Shown piece after piece: positions 1-10,925 of a stretch of DNA of 64,000 bases. The position numbers and the translations under genes were made by a program. Below the pieces are notes generated by a model, which was not told the origin of the DNA, made no database searches, and saw nothing but the letters and a program-made list of their open reading frames with translations. The stretch comes from Galeopsis tetrahit. Lineage: Eukaryota; Streptophyta; Magnoliopsida; Lamiales; Lamiaceae. Numbering within the stretch: the stretch's first letter is position 1; each line of letters starts with the position of its first letter. Location: positions 71,603,727-71,667,726 of the forward strand of contig OY776119.1 of the NCBI GenBank assembly GCA_963675135.1, read 5' to 3'.

Positions 1-853
1 ATGAGTTTATGAATTCTGTGCCTTTGTCAGATCTGATCTTGACAATACTTAGGCCCTTTTCATTGCTCACTCTCATCATCAATTCAGGTAACTTGACTTG
101 GGTCTCCTTTTTGTTCAACAAGAATACTACCCAAGTGTACCTGGAAAAATCATCAACAACAACTAATGCATATTTTCTTCCATTTAAACTTACTGGGATA
201 ATTGGACCAAATAAATCCATATGCAGTAGTTGAAGAACTCTCTCAGTTGAGATGACAGGTTTTCCTTTGAATGAGGCTTTGATCTGTTTTCCTTCCTGAC
301 ATGGCTGGCATATATGTTCTTTGGTGAACACTTGATTAGGCAGCCCTTTGACTAGAGAGTTTCTTGCAATCTTGTTGATGGTTTTGAAATTCAGATGATT
401 CAATCTCTTGTGCCATAGCCAGCTTTGCTCATTTGTGCTTTTGGAAACAATGCAAACTGCTTCAGGGGTTTTGCTCCAATCTGCAAAATAGACATTTCCC
501 TTTCTCACCCCTGTTAGTAGCACCTGTTGTGTTGATTTTTTTTTTATGGTACATTCATTTGGTGCAAATTCAACACAGTATCCTTTATCACAAATTTGAC
601 TTATAGACAGCAAGTTATATTTTAGGCCTAGGACATATGAGACATCAGTAATTTTAACACTACCAATGTTTAATGTACCATAGCCTCTTGTGATCCCTTG
701 AGAGCTGTCTCCAAAGGTTACTGAAGGACCATCTTTTTCTATGAAATCTGAGAGAAGCTCCTTGTTTCCAGTCATGTGCCTTGAACATCCACTGTCCAGG
801 TACCATGCTGTTTTCTTGTTGATGCTTCTCTTCTTTTTGGGGTCCTTGCAGCC
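1..853 (-). pseudogene. pol N-terminal part (protease, GAG-pre-integrase, integrase), partial
   Basis: The frame changes between the gag stop and this reading frame, so Pol would need a shift or the copy is frameshifted. It opens with a Lys-rich linker, then the aspartic protease motif WYLDSGCSRHMTG around 770-808. The GAG-pre-integrase block WLWHKRLNHLNF and its paired Cys (CQPC) follow near 300-430. The integrase core has the first catalytic Asp in LLHMDLFGP, then VVDDFSRYTW, and the second Asp in RSDKGTEF near position 20. The frame is open to the left edge; RT and RNase H would lie outside. Coordinates are in-frame extents seen by hand translation. Confidence 0.85.
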
Positions 854-861
854 CTGCAAAG

Positions 862-3330
862 TCAAAATTTAGGTACCCTTTGAGTGTTGGGTCCTAGAGG
901 GTTAGTTGTACCTTTTGGAATCCAAATCTGCCTGATTACTCTGATTGACTCAAAGTGACTGACTTGGTTTCCATTTACATCTACATACACAGTTTGACCC
1001 TTAAATTCCTTGGGTGCCTTCTGTGTATAAGTGTTGGTCTTGTAAGGTTCAGGAGGGTTGGTGAATTTCCTTGGGACATTTCTCCTGAAGTTACTAGACT
1101 TAGGTGCAGCTTGGAAAGACCTTTGTGGATAGGAGTTTGGATGGCCTATTCCTTTTGTCAAGAAAGGTTCAGGCTTCCTGAATGTTTTATACCTATCCGA
1201 GGGAATTGGCCTTAATCCATTCAGTTGAGGTTGCCTCTTTTGAGTTGGCCTTTTCTGAACAGATTTTGGACAACTTCTCTGATAAGGATTCAGATAGGTT
1301 GGCCTTCCATTGGTTCTACCTTTCTGACCCTCATTTCTCCTGTAAACAATGTCTTTAACCTTTTCCTTAGGTATGGGTTTAGGGACATTGTTCAATTGAG
1401 TTGGTATAAAAATTCGTTTTCCCTTATCCTTGATCAGTGGTTGATTAACTTCCAGTTCATTTTGTTGTGCCACTGATCTTACAAAAGTCATCTTATAATT
1501 GCTTGTGGAGGCAATACTAAGACCAGGTGAGGGTTCAAATGGATTATAGCCTAATCCATCCTTTTGAGCAAATGGTCTTTGAAACCCTTGAATTTCCTCT
1601 ATTGCCTTAGCAGATTTGTTCAAGGCAGACATTTTCATTTTTAAGCTCCCCTCACTTAATTTCAGAGTATCAAATTCACTTGAGAGATTGTTAAATTTAG
1701 CTTGAAGAGTTCTAAATTCAAAATCCTTTTTCTTTAGAGTCAGAGTTTGTTCATCAATCAGCTTTTGTTGTTCAGAGATTCTGAGAGACATTTCTCCATT
1801 GTCTCTCACAATCTGCTGATACAACTCAGATGATTTAATGTCAATCTCAGATTCAGGAAGATTGGGCATTTTAATTTTAGATCCCAACTGTTCATTTTCT
1901 CTCAGTGTTATATTGCATACTTCTTGCATTCTGGTGAAATCTTCTAACAACTTTTCAAAGTGAAGTTAGATTTCACTAGATTCATGTGTATTAATTGAAA
2001 TATTGGATGATGAACATACCTCTTCATTTTCAAATGCCATTTGGCAGTCTTCATCACTGTCACTGTTGGAGAACAGTCCATCATCAGAAGAGTAGACACT
2101 CTCTTCACTTGCTGATTCTCCAGCTACCATGGCCTTTCTGTTGTTCATCCTCTTGTCTCTTTTGTTTTGTCTTTCTTTTCTTTCTTTGGCACTTAGGTCA
2201 GGACAATCATATTGAAAGTGACCCTTTTTCTGGCAGTTGTAACACACATCTTCATCATCATTTTTCTTGCTTGAGGACTCCTTCCTCCTTGATGATGATG
2301 GTTCACCTTTGCTATATTTTTTTTTATCAGCATATCTGTCTTCTTTCTTTTCATCAGAGACTTTGTCCTCTGATTTGTTATCAGGAGAACTGAATCTCCT
2401 TCTGGTTCTGTTATCTTGGTAGAACTTCTTGTATCTACCAAATCTGGAGTTCAGCTTCTCAAATCTTCTAGCCATGAGTGCCAGCTCCTCCTTCATTTCT
2501 GATTTTGAAACAGATTGAGAAGATCTTTGAGTATTTTTCTTCTCTGTTTCAGTGGCTTTGAAGGCAACACCTTTTCCTGAGGAAGATGGCTCATCATGCA
2601 CCTTCTTTCTGTTGAGATCAAACTCATATGCTTTGAGTTCAGAAAATACTTGCTGCATAGGCATGTTGTCAAGATTGCTGGTATTTTGCATCATGACAGA
2701 ATATATATCCCACTTTGATGTGAGACTTCTCAGAATCTTCAAAGCAACTTCTCTTTTGGCATAGAACTTGCCCAAAGAATTCATCTCATTCATGATGTCA
2801 GTGAATCTGCCATCAAGATGATCAATAGTTTCATTTGGCTCCATAGTGAATTACTCATACTTTTGGATAGCCACTTGAAGCTTGTTTTCCTTTATCTTTT
2901 GAGTACCTTCACACATAAGTGCAAGGGTATCCCAGATCTCCTTTGCTGTGGTGCAGTGATACACTCTTCCCATCACTGCATATGGAATGGTTTGGTACAA
3001 GGTGTTCATGGCAATGTAGTTCAGGTTGTGCCTTTTTCTCTCTTCTGCTGTCAGCTCATCCTCATCTTTTGGCAACAGCTCCCTTGGATCTGCTTTTTGA
3101 GCATCAGTGACCTTGGGATTGAGTTTGGTGAAGGTGAATGGTCCTCTAGTGATGACTTTGAGCATTTCATCATGCTGGCAGGCAAGATGTGCTCTCATCC
3201 TGATTTTCCAGAAATCATAATTCTCAATTGAGAACATTGGCAGTTTGTGATGAGAAATATGATTGACTTGGTTTGGACCCATGTAGTTGGTGGTGTTGGC
3301 AGCATCTCCTGGAACTGCATTGTTAGCCAT
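862..3330 (-). pseudogene. gag of the SIRE-like copia element, with two nonsense codons
   Basis: Encodes the retrotransposon capsid/nucleocapsid polyprotein. The start is the ATG at 3328-3330 (MANNAVPGDAAN), not the upstream in-frame ATG that lies closer to the LTR. One frame runs to the stop at 862-864, about 822 codons, interrupted by in-frame stops at 2851-2853 and 1966-1968. The N-terminal part has the UBN2-type copia Gag pattern (YDFWKIRMRAHL near residue 50). A CCHC zinc knuckle, CYNCQKKGHFQYDC, lies near residue 363. An acidic, Ser-rich stretch follows, then a predicted coiled-coil region and a basic Pro-rich tail. Long Gag of this form is typical of SIRE-type elements. The stops probably arose by decay after insertion. 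Confidence 0.85.
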
Positions 3331-3454
3331 TCTTATACAGATAGACAAAGGAAAATACAAGTAGATTTTTCAGAAATTTGGATCAGTTCAGTGACCACAG
3401 AAAGTGAGATTTTGAAAATCAATGATTCTCAGAAGCAGTGGTCTGTGAACTCCT

Positions 3455-3466
3455 GCTCTGATACCA
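3455..3466 (-). other. Primer binding site, initiator tRNA-Met type
   Basis: Minus-strand TGGTATCAGAGC is the standard complement of the 3' end of plant initiator tRNA-Met and lies 2 bases inside the LTR end at 3469. It fixes element orientation and LTR boundary. Confidence 0.9.
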
Positions 3467-3468
3467 CT

Positions 3469-5071
3469 TGTTGGTCCTTGGTGGAGTATAACACAAGTGT
3501 ATGGGGGGGGGGGGGAATGCACTTGTGTATGCAAATTCTTTTTCTTTTTGACAAACTGGTCTTATCAGGCAAGTTGTCTCACAACTGGCCTAAGTGTGAA
3601 CTTTGATAGATACTTGTCCTACTGATTACTATTGAGTGATCAGTTGGCTAAATATCTAAAAGAGTTGCTAAGTGCGGAATGTGGTTGGCCTTTGACTTAA
3701 AGAAATACTCCAAGTTAATTTCTGAAAAGATACAGATATCAGGGACTTTGTCCAAAACAGATTTTCTTACTTACTGAGTTATGTTTCTTTAAAATATGTT
3801 TGAATGTAAGTGAAATAAAGAATGCAGTAAGTGAATGGCACACAAATTTATAGTGGTTCAGAGACTCAAGCTCCTACATCCACTTTGCATGATTGAACAG
3901 GATAATTCCTTCACAATGTAATTAGCTTGTTTTATAGTGCCAAGGTGCACTGATCAACAACACTCTCTTAGTGTTTTGATCCCTAGGATAACCTGAGTCC
4001 TAGTGCTCAATCTCTCTGAGTTAAGACTGTGTTTCACACTAACAGTCCTTAACTCCCCACTTCTACAACAAACTCTCTCTTCACTAAATGAGATAAGGGT
4101 TTGAGGTTTGGTTCCAACTAGTAGAGATATCCTTTACAATAAGAACAGTGTAAAGGCTTAGGATATCTCAATGCTAAGCTTTGGATGTTTACAAAGATTG
4201 GCTTAGCTAAAAGAAGTGATTCAGGAAACTTGGAATTCTAGAGAACAGCTTGGTTTCCTTTGAAAGCTTGATGATAGTTTGATAGCTTGTAGTTGGATGA
4301 TTGAATCCCTTGATCACTTCTGTATTTATAGGCAAATTTGAGCAGCTAACCGTTGGAGGGATAGCAATTCAAACTTGTCTATTTGCAGCACCATTGAAAC
4401 GGCTATGAAGCTTGGCATCCTTTTATCCACTGTGTAAAAGGCCTCTTCAATGGTTGCTTGAATGAATGTGTTGACTTCTGAAAAATGCGGCTGAGATGAC
4501 TTGTGTTAGTTTCTAAATATGCACATTCCCAAGGTTGATTTGTGGCAGAAGCTACACTCAACCAACGGTCAGATGGGATAAACTCCCTGAATATTCCTGC
4601 TGCAATTGAGAATATTCCAACATTCATTCAATGCTTCACTCTTTAATGCTTCAAGTCTTCAATGCTTGGTTCAGGCATGATTGGCAATAAATGCTTCATT
4701 GAATGTGTCTTTTGGGCTTTGACATTCAATGCTCTTGATCATTTGTACTTCAACTGTCTTGATCATTTGCATTTATGAGCATTGCTTTGCTGCTCTTGAT
4801 GTCTTCAGCTAAGTTGTCCACTTGGTCAGTCTGTCTTGAAAGTTCAGCAACTTTGTCATATAGACTTATCAAGCTGCCTAACATTCCAGCTTTGGACATC
4901 TATCCTGAACTAAAATCTCACAACATTCTTGAGATTTTTCTCTTAAGCAATCTACACATTCAAGTGAACTGAGACACCTTGCCTGAACTAGATTTGAGCT
5001 TATCTCAACTAATCTGAACATCATCAATCAGGGGTTTTGGTATCTAGATCAAAATCATTTTATTCCCAACA
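3469..5071 (-). repeat. 5' LTR of the SIRE-like element
   Basis: On the minus strand it begins TGTTGGGAATAAAATG and ends GGACCAACA, giving the inverted ends TGTTGG/CCAACA. It is 1603 bp, long for copia. The 3' end sits two bases from the primer site. A run of 13 G at 3503-3515 and a TATA box near 4323 lie inside. The partner LTR is not in the window, so age cannot be estimated. Confidence 0.88.
4323..4330 (-). promoter_or_regulatory. TATA box in the SIRE-like LTR
   Basis: Minus-strand TATAAATA lies about 740 bp into the LTR in the direction of transcription, the only strong TATA motif there that I noticed. It would mark the U3/R boundary shortly downstream. Motif reading only. Confidence 0.5.
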
Positions 5072-6416
5072 ATATAAATAACCATCATGAAGCCATTAAA
5101 AATAGGTTCTTGGATTAAAGAAAAAAAAAAGTTAAACTCTACTTGGTCAGGATTAGAATTTGTTCCACATTTGTTGTTTGGGTCTTGATTAGGATTCAAG
5201 GGTTATTGCTCTATCTTGATTATGCTATCTCTGAGGTGAGTTTCTTCTCATTCTGTTAATTTTTAAACTATGGTGTCAATGTGTTTGTGGCTATATGTAT
5301 AATTTCTTCACATATCTAAGCAGGTTGAATCAACTTTCCATCTATCTATTTGTTATTTCATTTTTTTTTCATTGTCACGTCATCACGTATTGTATTGTTT
5401 AATAGTTATAGGAAGCATTTCATTTGACAAAATGAAAAGCGATATTTAATGTAATTGGATAACAATATTTTAGTCTTTTGGTTGGATAGAATAGAGCATC
5501 TGAAGACTGCTCTCAAACTATAAGAAAGTTTTTTTTGAGAAAAGACAGGAATATGAGGGGTTTACTTGGAAGAAAGCTTTTGAAGAGACAAAAACTTTCT
5601 ATGAAGCCTGCTTTCGAGCTATAAGGAAGTTTTTTTGAAAAAAAAGACAAGAATATGAGGAATTTATTTGGAAGAAAGTTTCAGAAGAGACAAAAACTTT
5701 CTATTTTGAGATTGTTGTTTAATATGAATAACTGACATTTTTTTAAAACATCAGGATCAATTTTTATAAAAAAATAATAATTGAGTGATCATAATTTTGA
5801 TAGTGACTAAATTAAAAAATTTTAAAAAAGGTAAATTTTGGTGACCAAAATTGTATCAAAATGACTAATATACCCTTAATAAAAATTTAGTGATTATTGA
5901 ATTTTAATTTATAATCTGTTTTAGATTAAAATAGATCATTCCCCAACACACCATTCCCGGTAGGGCCGCCATGTCGCCGCCACCTCTCTTTTTCAAAATC
6001 CACCATCTCCCTTTTCTGAAAAAGCTTAAATCAATCTGAAAAAATAGTCAGGCAAGAATTATCAAAAAAGATGTTGTGACCACGGAGTAGGACAACTCTG
6101 ATAACGAGTTAGAAGCCATGGACGTGCTCGACCGAGGAAGAACGACTTTTCTTTTCGGCTCGTTGCCGGAGAGGTTGGCCGAAAAAAATCATTTCACTGC
6201 CCCTGATTTTTCATTTCTTAGGGGAGTTCTACTTGTAGTTTAATTTTTTTTAATAAAGACTCGGTACAAGTATTGCAAATCAAAATTCTTCATTGGTAAC
6301 TTGTGTTTGTTAAGATTAAAAGTTTTCCCCATAGGCCATAGATAGAGGTTGTGGTTAGTGAGTGAATTCCGACATTCAATTCAATACTTTAATTTTATAA
6401 TATTTTAATTTATAAT
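5072..6416. repeat. Segmental duplication copy A, left block
   Basis: Matches about 56429-57204 and 59234-60060 in the same orientation, with scattered substitutions and small indels. Examples shared by both copies are GTGTTTGTGGCTATATGTAT (A 5280, B 56636) and GCCATGGACGTGCTCGACC (A 6115, B 59518). It contains a near-100-bp internal tandem duplication around 5500-5700 (repeats of GGAAGAAAG with AGAGACAAAAACTTTCTAT) that both copies share, so it predates the duplication. A short ATG-led ORF near 6118/59521 is present in both copies but resembles nothing I know. I see no gene here. Confidence 0.85.
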
Positions 6417-6584
6417 TAATTTTAAAATTTAACTTGGGTATGCTGATTTCTCTCGAGTAATGAGTTGGCATTCATTTCATGATTTTTATGTAATTTCTTT
6501 ATTTTTTTTATTAGGCTCAAAAAAATTAATTATAAAATTAAAGTGAAGTAAAAAATTTAAAAATTAAAAATTAAAATATTACTA

Positions 6585-6748
6585 ATACTCAGATTCTTGT
6601 ATATGAGATATCACTTTTACGCAAATGAAGTAATCAGTGTTACGAGTACTTCGACACTCGTATACGAGTTATCACTATTTTGAGTACCCGACTCTCGTAT
6701 GCTCTTATTGTTACGGATACAAAAATTCAATATAAAGAGTAATATGAT
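6585..6748. repeat. Composite minisatellite, left block
   Basis: Degenerate repeats of a 38-bp unit, roughly TATCACTATTACGAGTACTT followed by TGACTCTCGTATACGAGG. The same array resumes exactly after the CACTA element (8622) and again after the LTR concatemer (15169), so the three blocks were once one array of about 1.6 kb. Confidence 0.8.
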
Positions 6749-8621
6749 CACTACAAAAAAAGGCCAATGTAAAGAGGGTAAAGGCGAGGGAATCACCCTT
6801 TTTACCCATATAGGCGACAACATAGGCGAGAGGCAGTCACTGTTGGCAAAGTGCTCCTCGCTAGTTTATTGGCGAGAGCACCCTCGCATATTAAAGAGGG
6901 TAGAATCACACTCGTCGATTAAAGAGGGCAGAACCACACTCGCCTATTAAAGAGGGTGCCCCCACTCGCGAATTAAAGATGGCGCGTGTCGTCGCCCAGT
7001 CGCGAGAGTGGGTCCCGTCGCCAATTAAAGAGAGTCGTAACCCTCGCCTATTCCTGAGGGTTGTCACCGTCGCTTTTTCCCGAGAGTGAGGCCGCTCGCC
7101 AATTTGCGAGAGTCGGCCCACTCGCCAACCTATGGGATTTAAAAAAAATACAGACCTGGTCTCTAAGGCCACATATTATACTCCTCACCACTAGGCCACC
7201 ATTAATGGCCATTTTAAAACGACCTCCCGGTTGTGAAGAATTTAGGCACCCCTTGTGTGTCAGTTAGGCTAGGAGCTTTAGTCGTAATGTTTTAAATGCA
7301 ATATATATTTATCTCTTTTAATTTATGTTTTTATTCTTTAAATCAATTAATTTAATAAATTACCTACTTATGTATTAACTCAATTAATTTATATATTAAC
7401 CCAATATTTAATTAATTTAAGGAAGCCTATCATTAGTTAATTTAAAATAAATTCAGATCTTTTATTATTGAAAAGAACCTAGGATCAAAGAACACATGTC
7501 GTTCATATGATCGGAGCCCCGTTAAGAACCTTCTTAAATAAACTCTCCTTAGAAAAAAACCTTAAGCAAGGGAAAAAGGTAGACTGTAGACTCCTCTAAG
7601 AATTAAATCTAGCTATAGTAATCCGAATTTACATCATTAAGCAATAAAGTTGTAATATGTTCTGAATCTATCATTACTTAATTTAATAACTTATATTTAT
7701 GTATTGAATCAATTAATTTAGTTATTAACTTCCTCGACTATGTTTAATAAATTAACAACTACGTACGTACAACATATGCAACATCATTTAATTTCTTCTA
7801 TTCTAACAATTATAACATTAGTTAATTCTAACAATATATAATTAACACATATATACATGCATAACAATTAAATATTTAATTATAACAATATAATTAACAC
7901 ATGCATGAATAACAAATTACCAATTAAATTCTAACAAATTAACAATTAAATTCTAAAATTAAAAATTAATTAACACACGCATAACAATTAAATTAAAAAG
8001 GAACACGTGCATAACAATTAACAACAATCTCAAAAATCCTAACAATATACATTAAAAAACTATATATACATATATACACAATATATACATATATATACAA
8101 TTTAAACATATATAAATAACTTTTAATTTAATCAATAAAAATGAATAAATTTACTGTAGAAATGATCCCCTCGAAATGTAGAACACAAATATCCAAAAAA
8201 AAAGTTTCGATATGTGCCTCCGGTAGCGGCGGTGGCGTGGTGGAGGTTGGGCGGCGCCTCTAGCTTAATTCTTATTTTGGTTTCGGCAGAATGAATTCAA
8301 GAAGAAGGAGGGTTACATTATTAATTGTGAATTGGGCGGGGGGTGTCGTCGCCTATTACCGAGGGTGACGTGGCACTCACCTATTAAAGAGAGGGGCGTC
8401 GCCTATTAAAGAGGGGGACCTGGCACTCGCCAATGAGCGAGTGGGGTCTACCCCGTCGCCAGTTCTCACGCCAATCAGCGGGTGTTCTATTTTGCACTCA
8501 CCAATAAGCGAATGTATTGCATGCCCTCTTTAATTCCGTCTTTATTTGCTCCCCTCTTTAATTCCCTCTTTAAATAACAAGGGTTCAATCCCTCTCTTTA
8601 GATAGGCGATTTTTTGTAGTG
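6749..8621. mobile_element. Non-autonomous CACTA (En/Spm) transposon, 1873 bp
   Basis: Begins CACTACAAAAAAAGGCC and ends CGATTTTTTGTAGTG, with a 3-bp target-site duplication GAT (6746-6748 and 8622-8624). Both ends hold subterminal repeats built from ACTCGCC and ATTAAAGAGGG in both orientations (6780-7110 and 8330-8600), as expected for transposase binding sites of CACTA elements. The interior (about 7150-8200) is AT-rich and has no transposase-like ORF. It sits in the minisatellite. Confidence 0.93.
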
Positions 8622-9301
8622 GATTCTCGTATACGAGGTATCACTATTATGACGATTTCAACTTTTGTATATGAGATATCACTCTTATGAGTCATTCGAC
8701 TCTCGTAAATGAGGTATCACTGTTACAAGTACTCTAACTCTCGTAAACGAGGTATCACTGATATCGATACGAAATATCACTATTACGAGAACTTTGACTC
8801 TCGTACGCGAGATATTATTGTTAGGGATATGAATAATCACTATTACGAGTATTTCGACTCTCGTATATGAGATATCACTATTACGACTACTCTGACTCTC
8901 GAATATGAAGTATCACTATTACAGATACGAAGTATCACTATTACAGATATGGAGTATCACTATTACAAGTACTCTGACTCTCATATACGAGGTATCACTG
9001 TTACAAATACGAAGTATCACTATGACAAGTACTCTGACTCTCGTATACGAATATCACTATTATGGATATGAAGTATCACTATTATTAATACTTTGACTTT
9101 TGTATACGAAGTATCCATGTTACGAATAATTCGACTCTTGTATACAAGTTATTATTGTTACGAGTACTTCGACTCTTGTATACGAGGTATAACTATTACG
9201 GATACGAAAAATCACTGTTACGAGTAATTCGACTCTCGTATGCGAAATATAACTTTTACAAGTACTTTGACTCTCGTATATGAGGTATCACTTTTACAAG
9301 T
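8622..9301. repeat. Composite minisatellite, middle block
   Basis: Two alternating monomers are visible: a 22-bp one (TATCACTATTACGGATACGA plus AG) and a 38-bp one that adds TACTTTGACTCTCGTATACG. Copies diverge by several bases each. Short ORFs in it are translations of the repeat, not genes. Confidence 0.85.
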
Positions 9302-10258
9302 TGTCACACCCCAATTTTCGTAAAAAATATTTTACAAATATAATTAACAATTTAAAATTTTAAGGGCATGAACCAAAAATTACACTTAATAAATGAAGCT
9401 TACAAGTTTCTTTTACAATAAAAATAATTAAAAATTTACTTAGCGGAAGCTTCGAATAAATAACAACTTAAAATAATTTTATAAAGATATCTAGGAAGCC
9501 ACAACGTCTCAATCGATTGTCATCCACCGCTCCTCCTCGCCACCAGCTCCTCGATCTGAAATATTAAATGAAGGGTTGAGCAAACCACAGCTCAGTGGAG
9601 ACATGCTTGTCAAAACTAAATATAACAAGTAATCAATTCGATAAATCACATTAAATATGTATAACTCAATATGTAATAGTTCAATATCATCAGTTCGTTT
9701 AAAGGTCAGAAGACCTATCCTCGTTTATAAAGGTCAGAAGACCTATCCTCGTTTATAAAGGTCAGAAGACCTATCCTCGTTTATAAAGGTCAGAAGACCT
9801 ATCCTCGTTTATAAAGGTCAAATGACCTATCCTCGTTTATAAAGGTCAAAAGACCTATCCTCGTTTATAAAGGTCAAATGACCTATCCTCGTTTATAAAG
9901 GTCAAATGACCTATCCTCGTACATCTTTCACATGAACATCAGAATAATCACATATGAAATTTAATATTGACAAACATAATAAGTTAGAAATCATACTTCA
10001 CATGAATATCAAAATAATTAAATATCACATTTAATAATGACAAACAGAAAGATAGAAATCCCCACCTTGAAATCGAGTGAAAATATACAATGGACGAATT
10101 CTGGCTTTAGTCCTTCTTGCGATTACCGTTGCCTCGATAGATGAATGTATACGTGATAGCCTCGCATGAATTATTTATCATAGTTATATTGTCGCCTTGC
10201 CGTGCGATACATAAAATAACAAAGAATATAGTTTTGTTTTTAGCTAAACTCAATTTCT

Positions 10259-10291
<33 letters not shown>

Positions 10292-10419
10292 CATTGGGGC
10301 AAGAGAGAAGTAAATTTTGCGTTACAATTATTACATAAAATTCTTTTACTGCCCATAATGAAAAACGCATGCATGATGATGAATTGAGTGACAATAAATG
10401 AACAAATATGAAAGGTTGT

Positions 10420-10455
<36 letters not shown>

Positions 10456-10597
10456 TTTATATAAAATATATTCAATACTATTAATTAAATACACACGCAT
10501 ATATCTATATATTATTATGTAATTTTCTTCTTATATAAATTAATTATTTATTGAATAAATTTCTATTTTTATTATTATAAAATTCTTGGGTATTACA
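9302..10597 (-). repeat. LTR copy 1 of the concatemer
   Basis: 1296 bp. It contains eight tandem 28-bp units at about 9708-9921 and (AT)n runs at 10262-10289 and 10423-10452. It is nearly identical to copies 2 and 3 apart from repeat number, small indels and the insertion in copy 2. The small ORFs across it (for example 10107-10394) recur in every LTR copy but show no protein resemblance. Confidence 0.9.
9706..9922. repeat. 28-bp palindromic minisatellite in the LTR
   Basis: Eight units of TTTATAAAGGTCARAWGACC plus TATCCTCG. The core AGGTCAAATGACCT is a perfect inverted repeat. Units of the AAATG type contain TTGACC on the minus (transcribed) strand, the W-box core bound by WRKY factors. LTR copy 2 has six units (about 12764-12924) and copy 3 has seven (about 14297-14490). 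Confidence 0.85.
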
Positions 10598-10925
10598 TTC
10601 TACCCCACTTAATAAAATTTCGTCCTCGAAATTTAGCATATATTATAATCGTGACATAATATAGAAACACATCATATTGAAAACATTAGCATTAGTATTG
10701 TAATATAATAGCATGTAAATTTCGCATAGCAAATTGAAATATGGAATTATAATAATATGTACCTTAAGGAGCTTGAGCTGGAGCAGTGAGGCGGCGATGG
10801 ACGACATAACATTTTTTTTTATAAAAAATATACTTATTCATAAATATATTTTTAACTTACTCGACTCAAAAGATATAATTTAATTGGCAAGTCTACAAGA
10901 ACGTAGACCCGCTCTGATACCACTC
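10598..10925 (-). other. Internal segment 1 of the concatemer, with PPT and primer site
   Basis: 328 bp between LTR copies 1 and 2. The primer site TGGTATCAGAGC (minus strand) is at 10911-10922, three bases from the LTR. A purine tract AAGTGGGGTAGAA (minus strand) abuts the LTR start at 10597. No ORF is present, so every protein must be supplied in trans. Confidence 0.85.

Larger units (their letters stand above)
1..5071 (-). mobile_element. SIRE/Maximus-like Ty1/copia retrotransposon, 5' half
   Basis: Read on the minus strand this is 5' LTR (3469-5071), a Met-initiator type primer site, a long gag and the first part of pol, running off the left edge. The order protease then integrase is that of Ty1/copia. 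The very long gag with a coiled-coil-like C-terminal extension and the 1.6 kb LTR suggest the Maximus/SIRE lineage; this is inference from family knowledge. Two in-frame stops in gag and a frame change before pol show the copy is decayed. Downstream of the LTR the sequence at 5072 onward matches about 56429 onward, so the insertion point is clear on this side; the 5-base duplication would be ATATA (5072-5076), but its partner is outside the window. Confidence 0.9.

Noticed and set aside
6906..7172. Arg-rich ORF in the small CACTA element
   Set aside because: It is translation of the subterminal GGCGAG/CTCGCC repeats.
9706..9922. CRISPR-like regular 28-bp repeats
   Set aside because: Units are directly tandem with no unique spacers, lie inside a plant LTR, and there are no cas genes.
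10107..10500. Small ORFs in the LTR, repeated at 13100-13357
   Set aside because: They span (AT)n runs in different frames, differ among LTR copies and show no protein resemblance.
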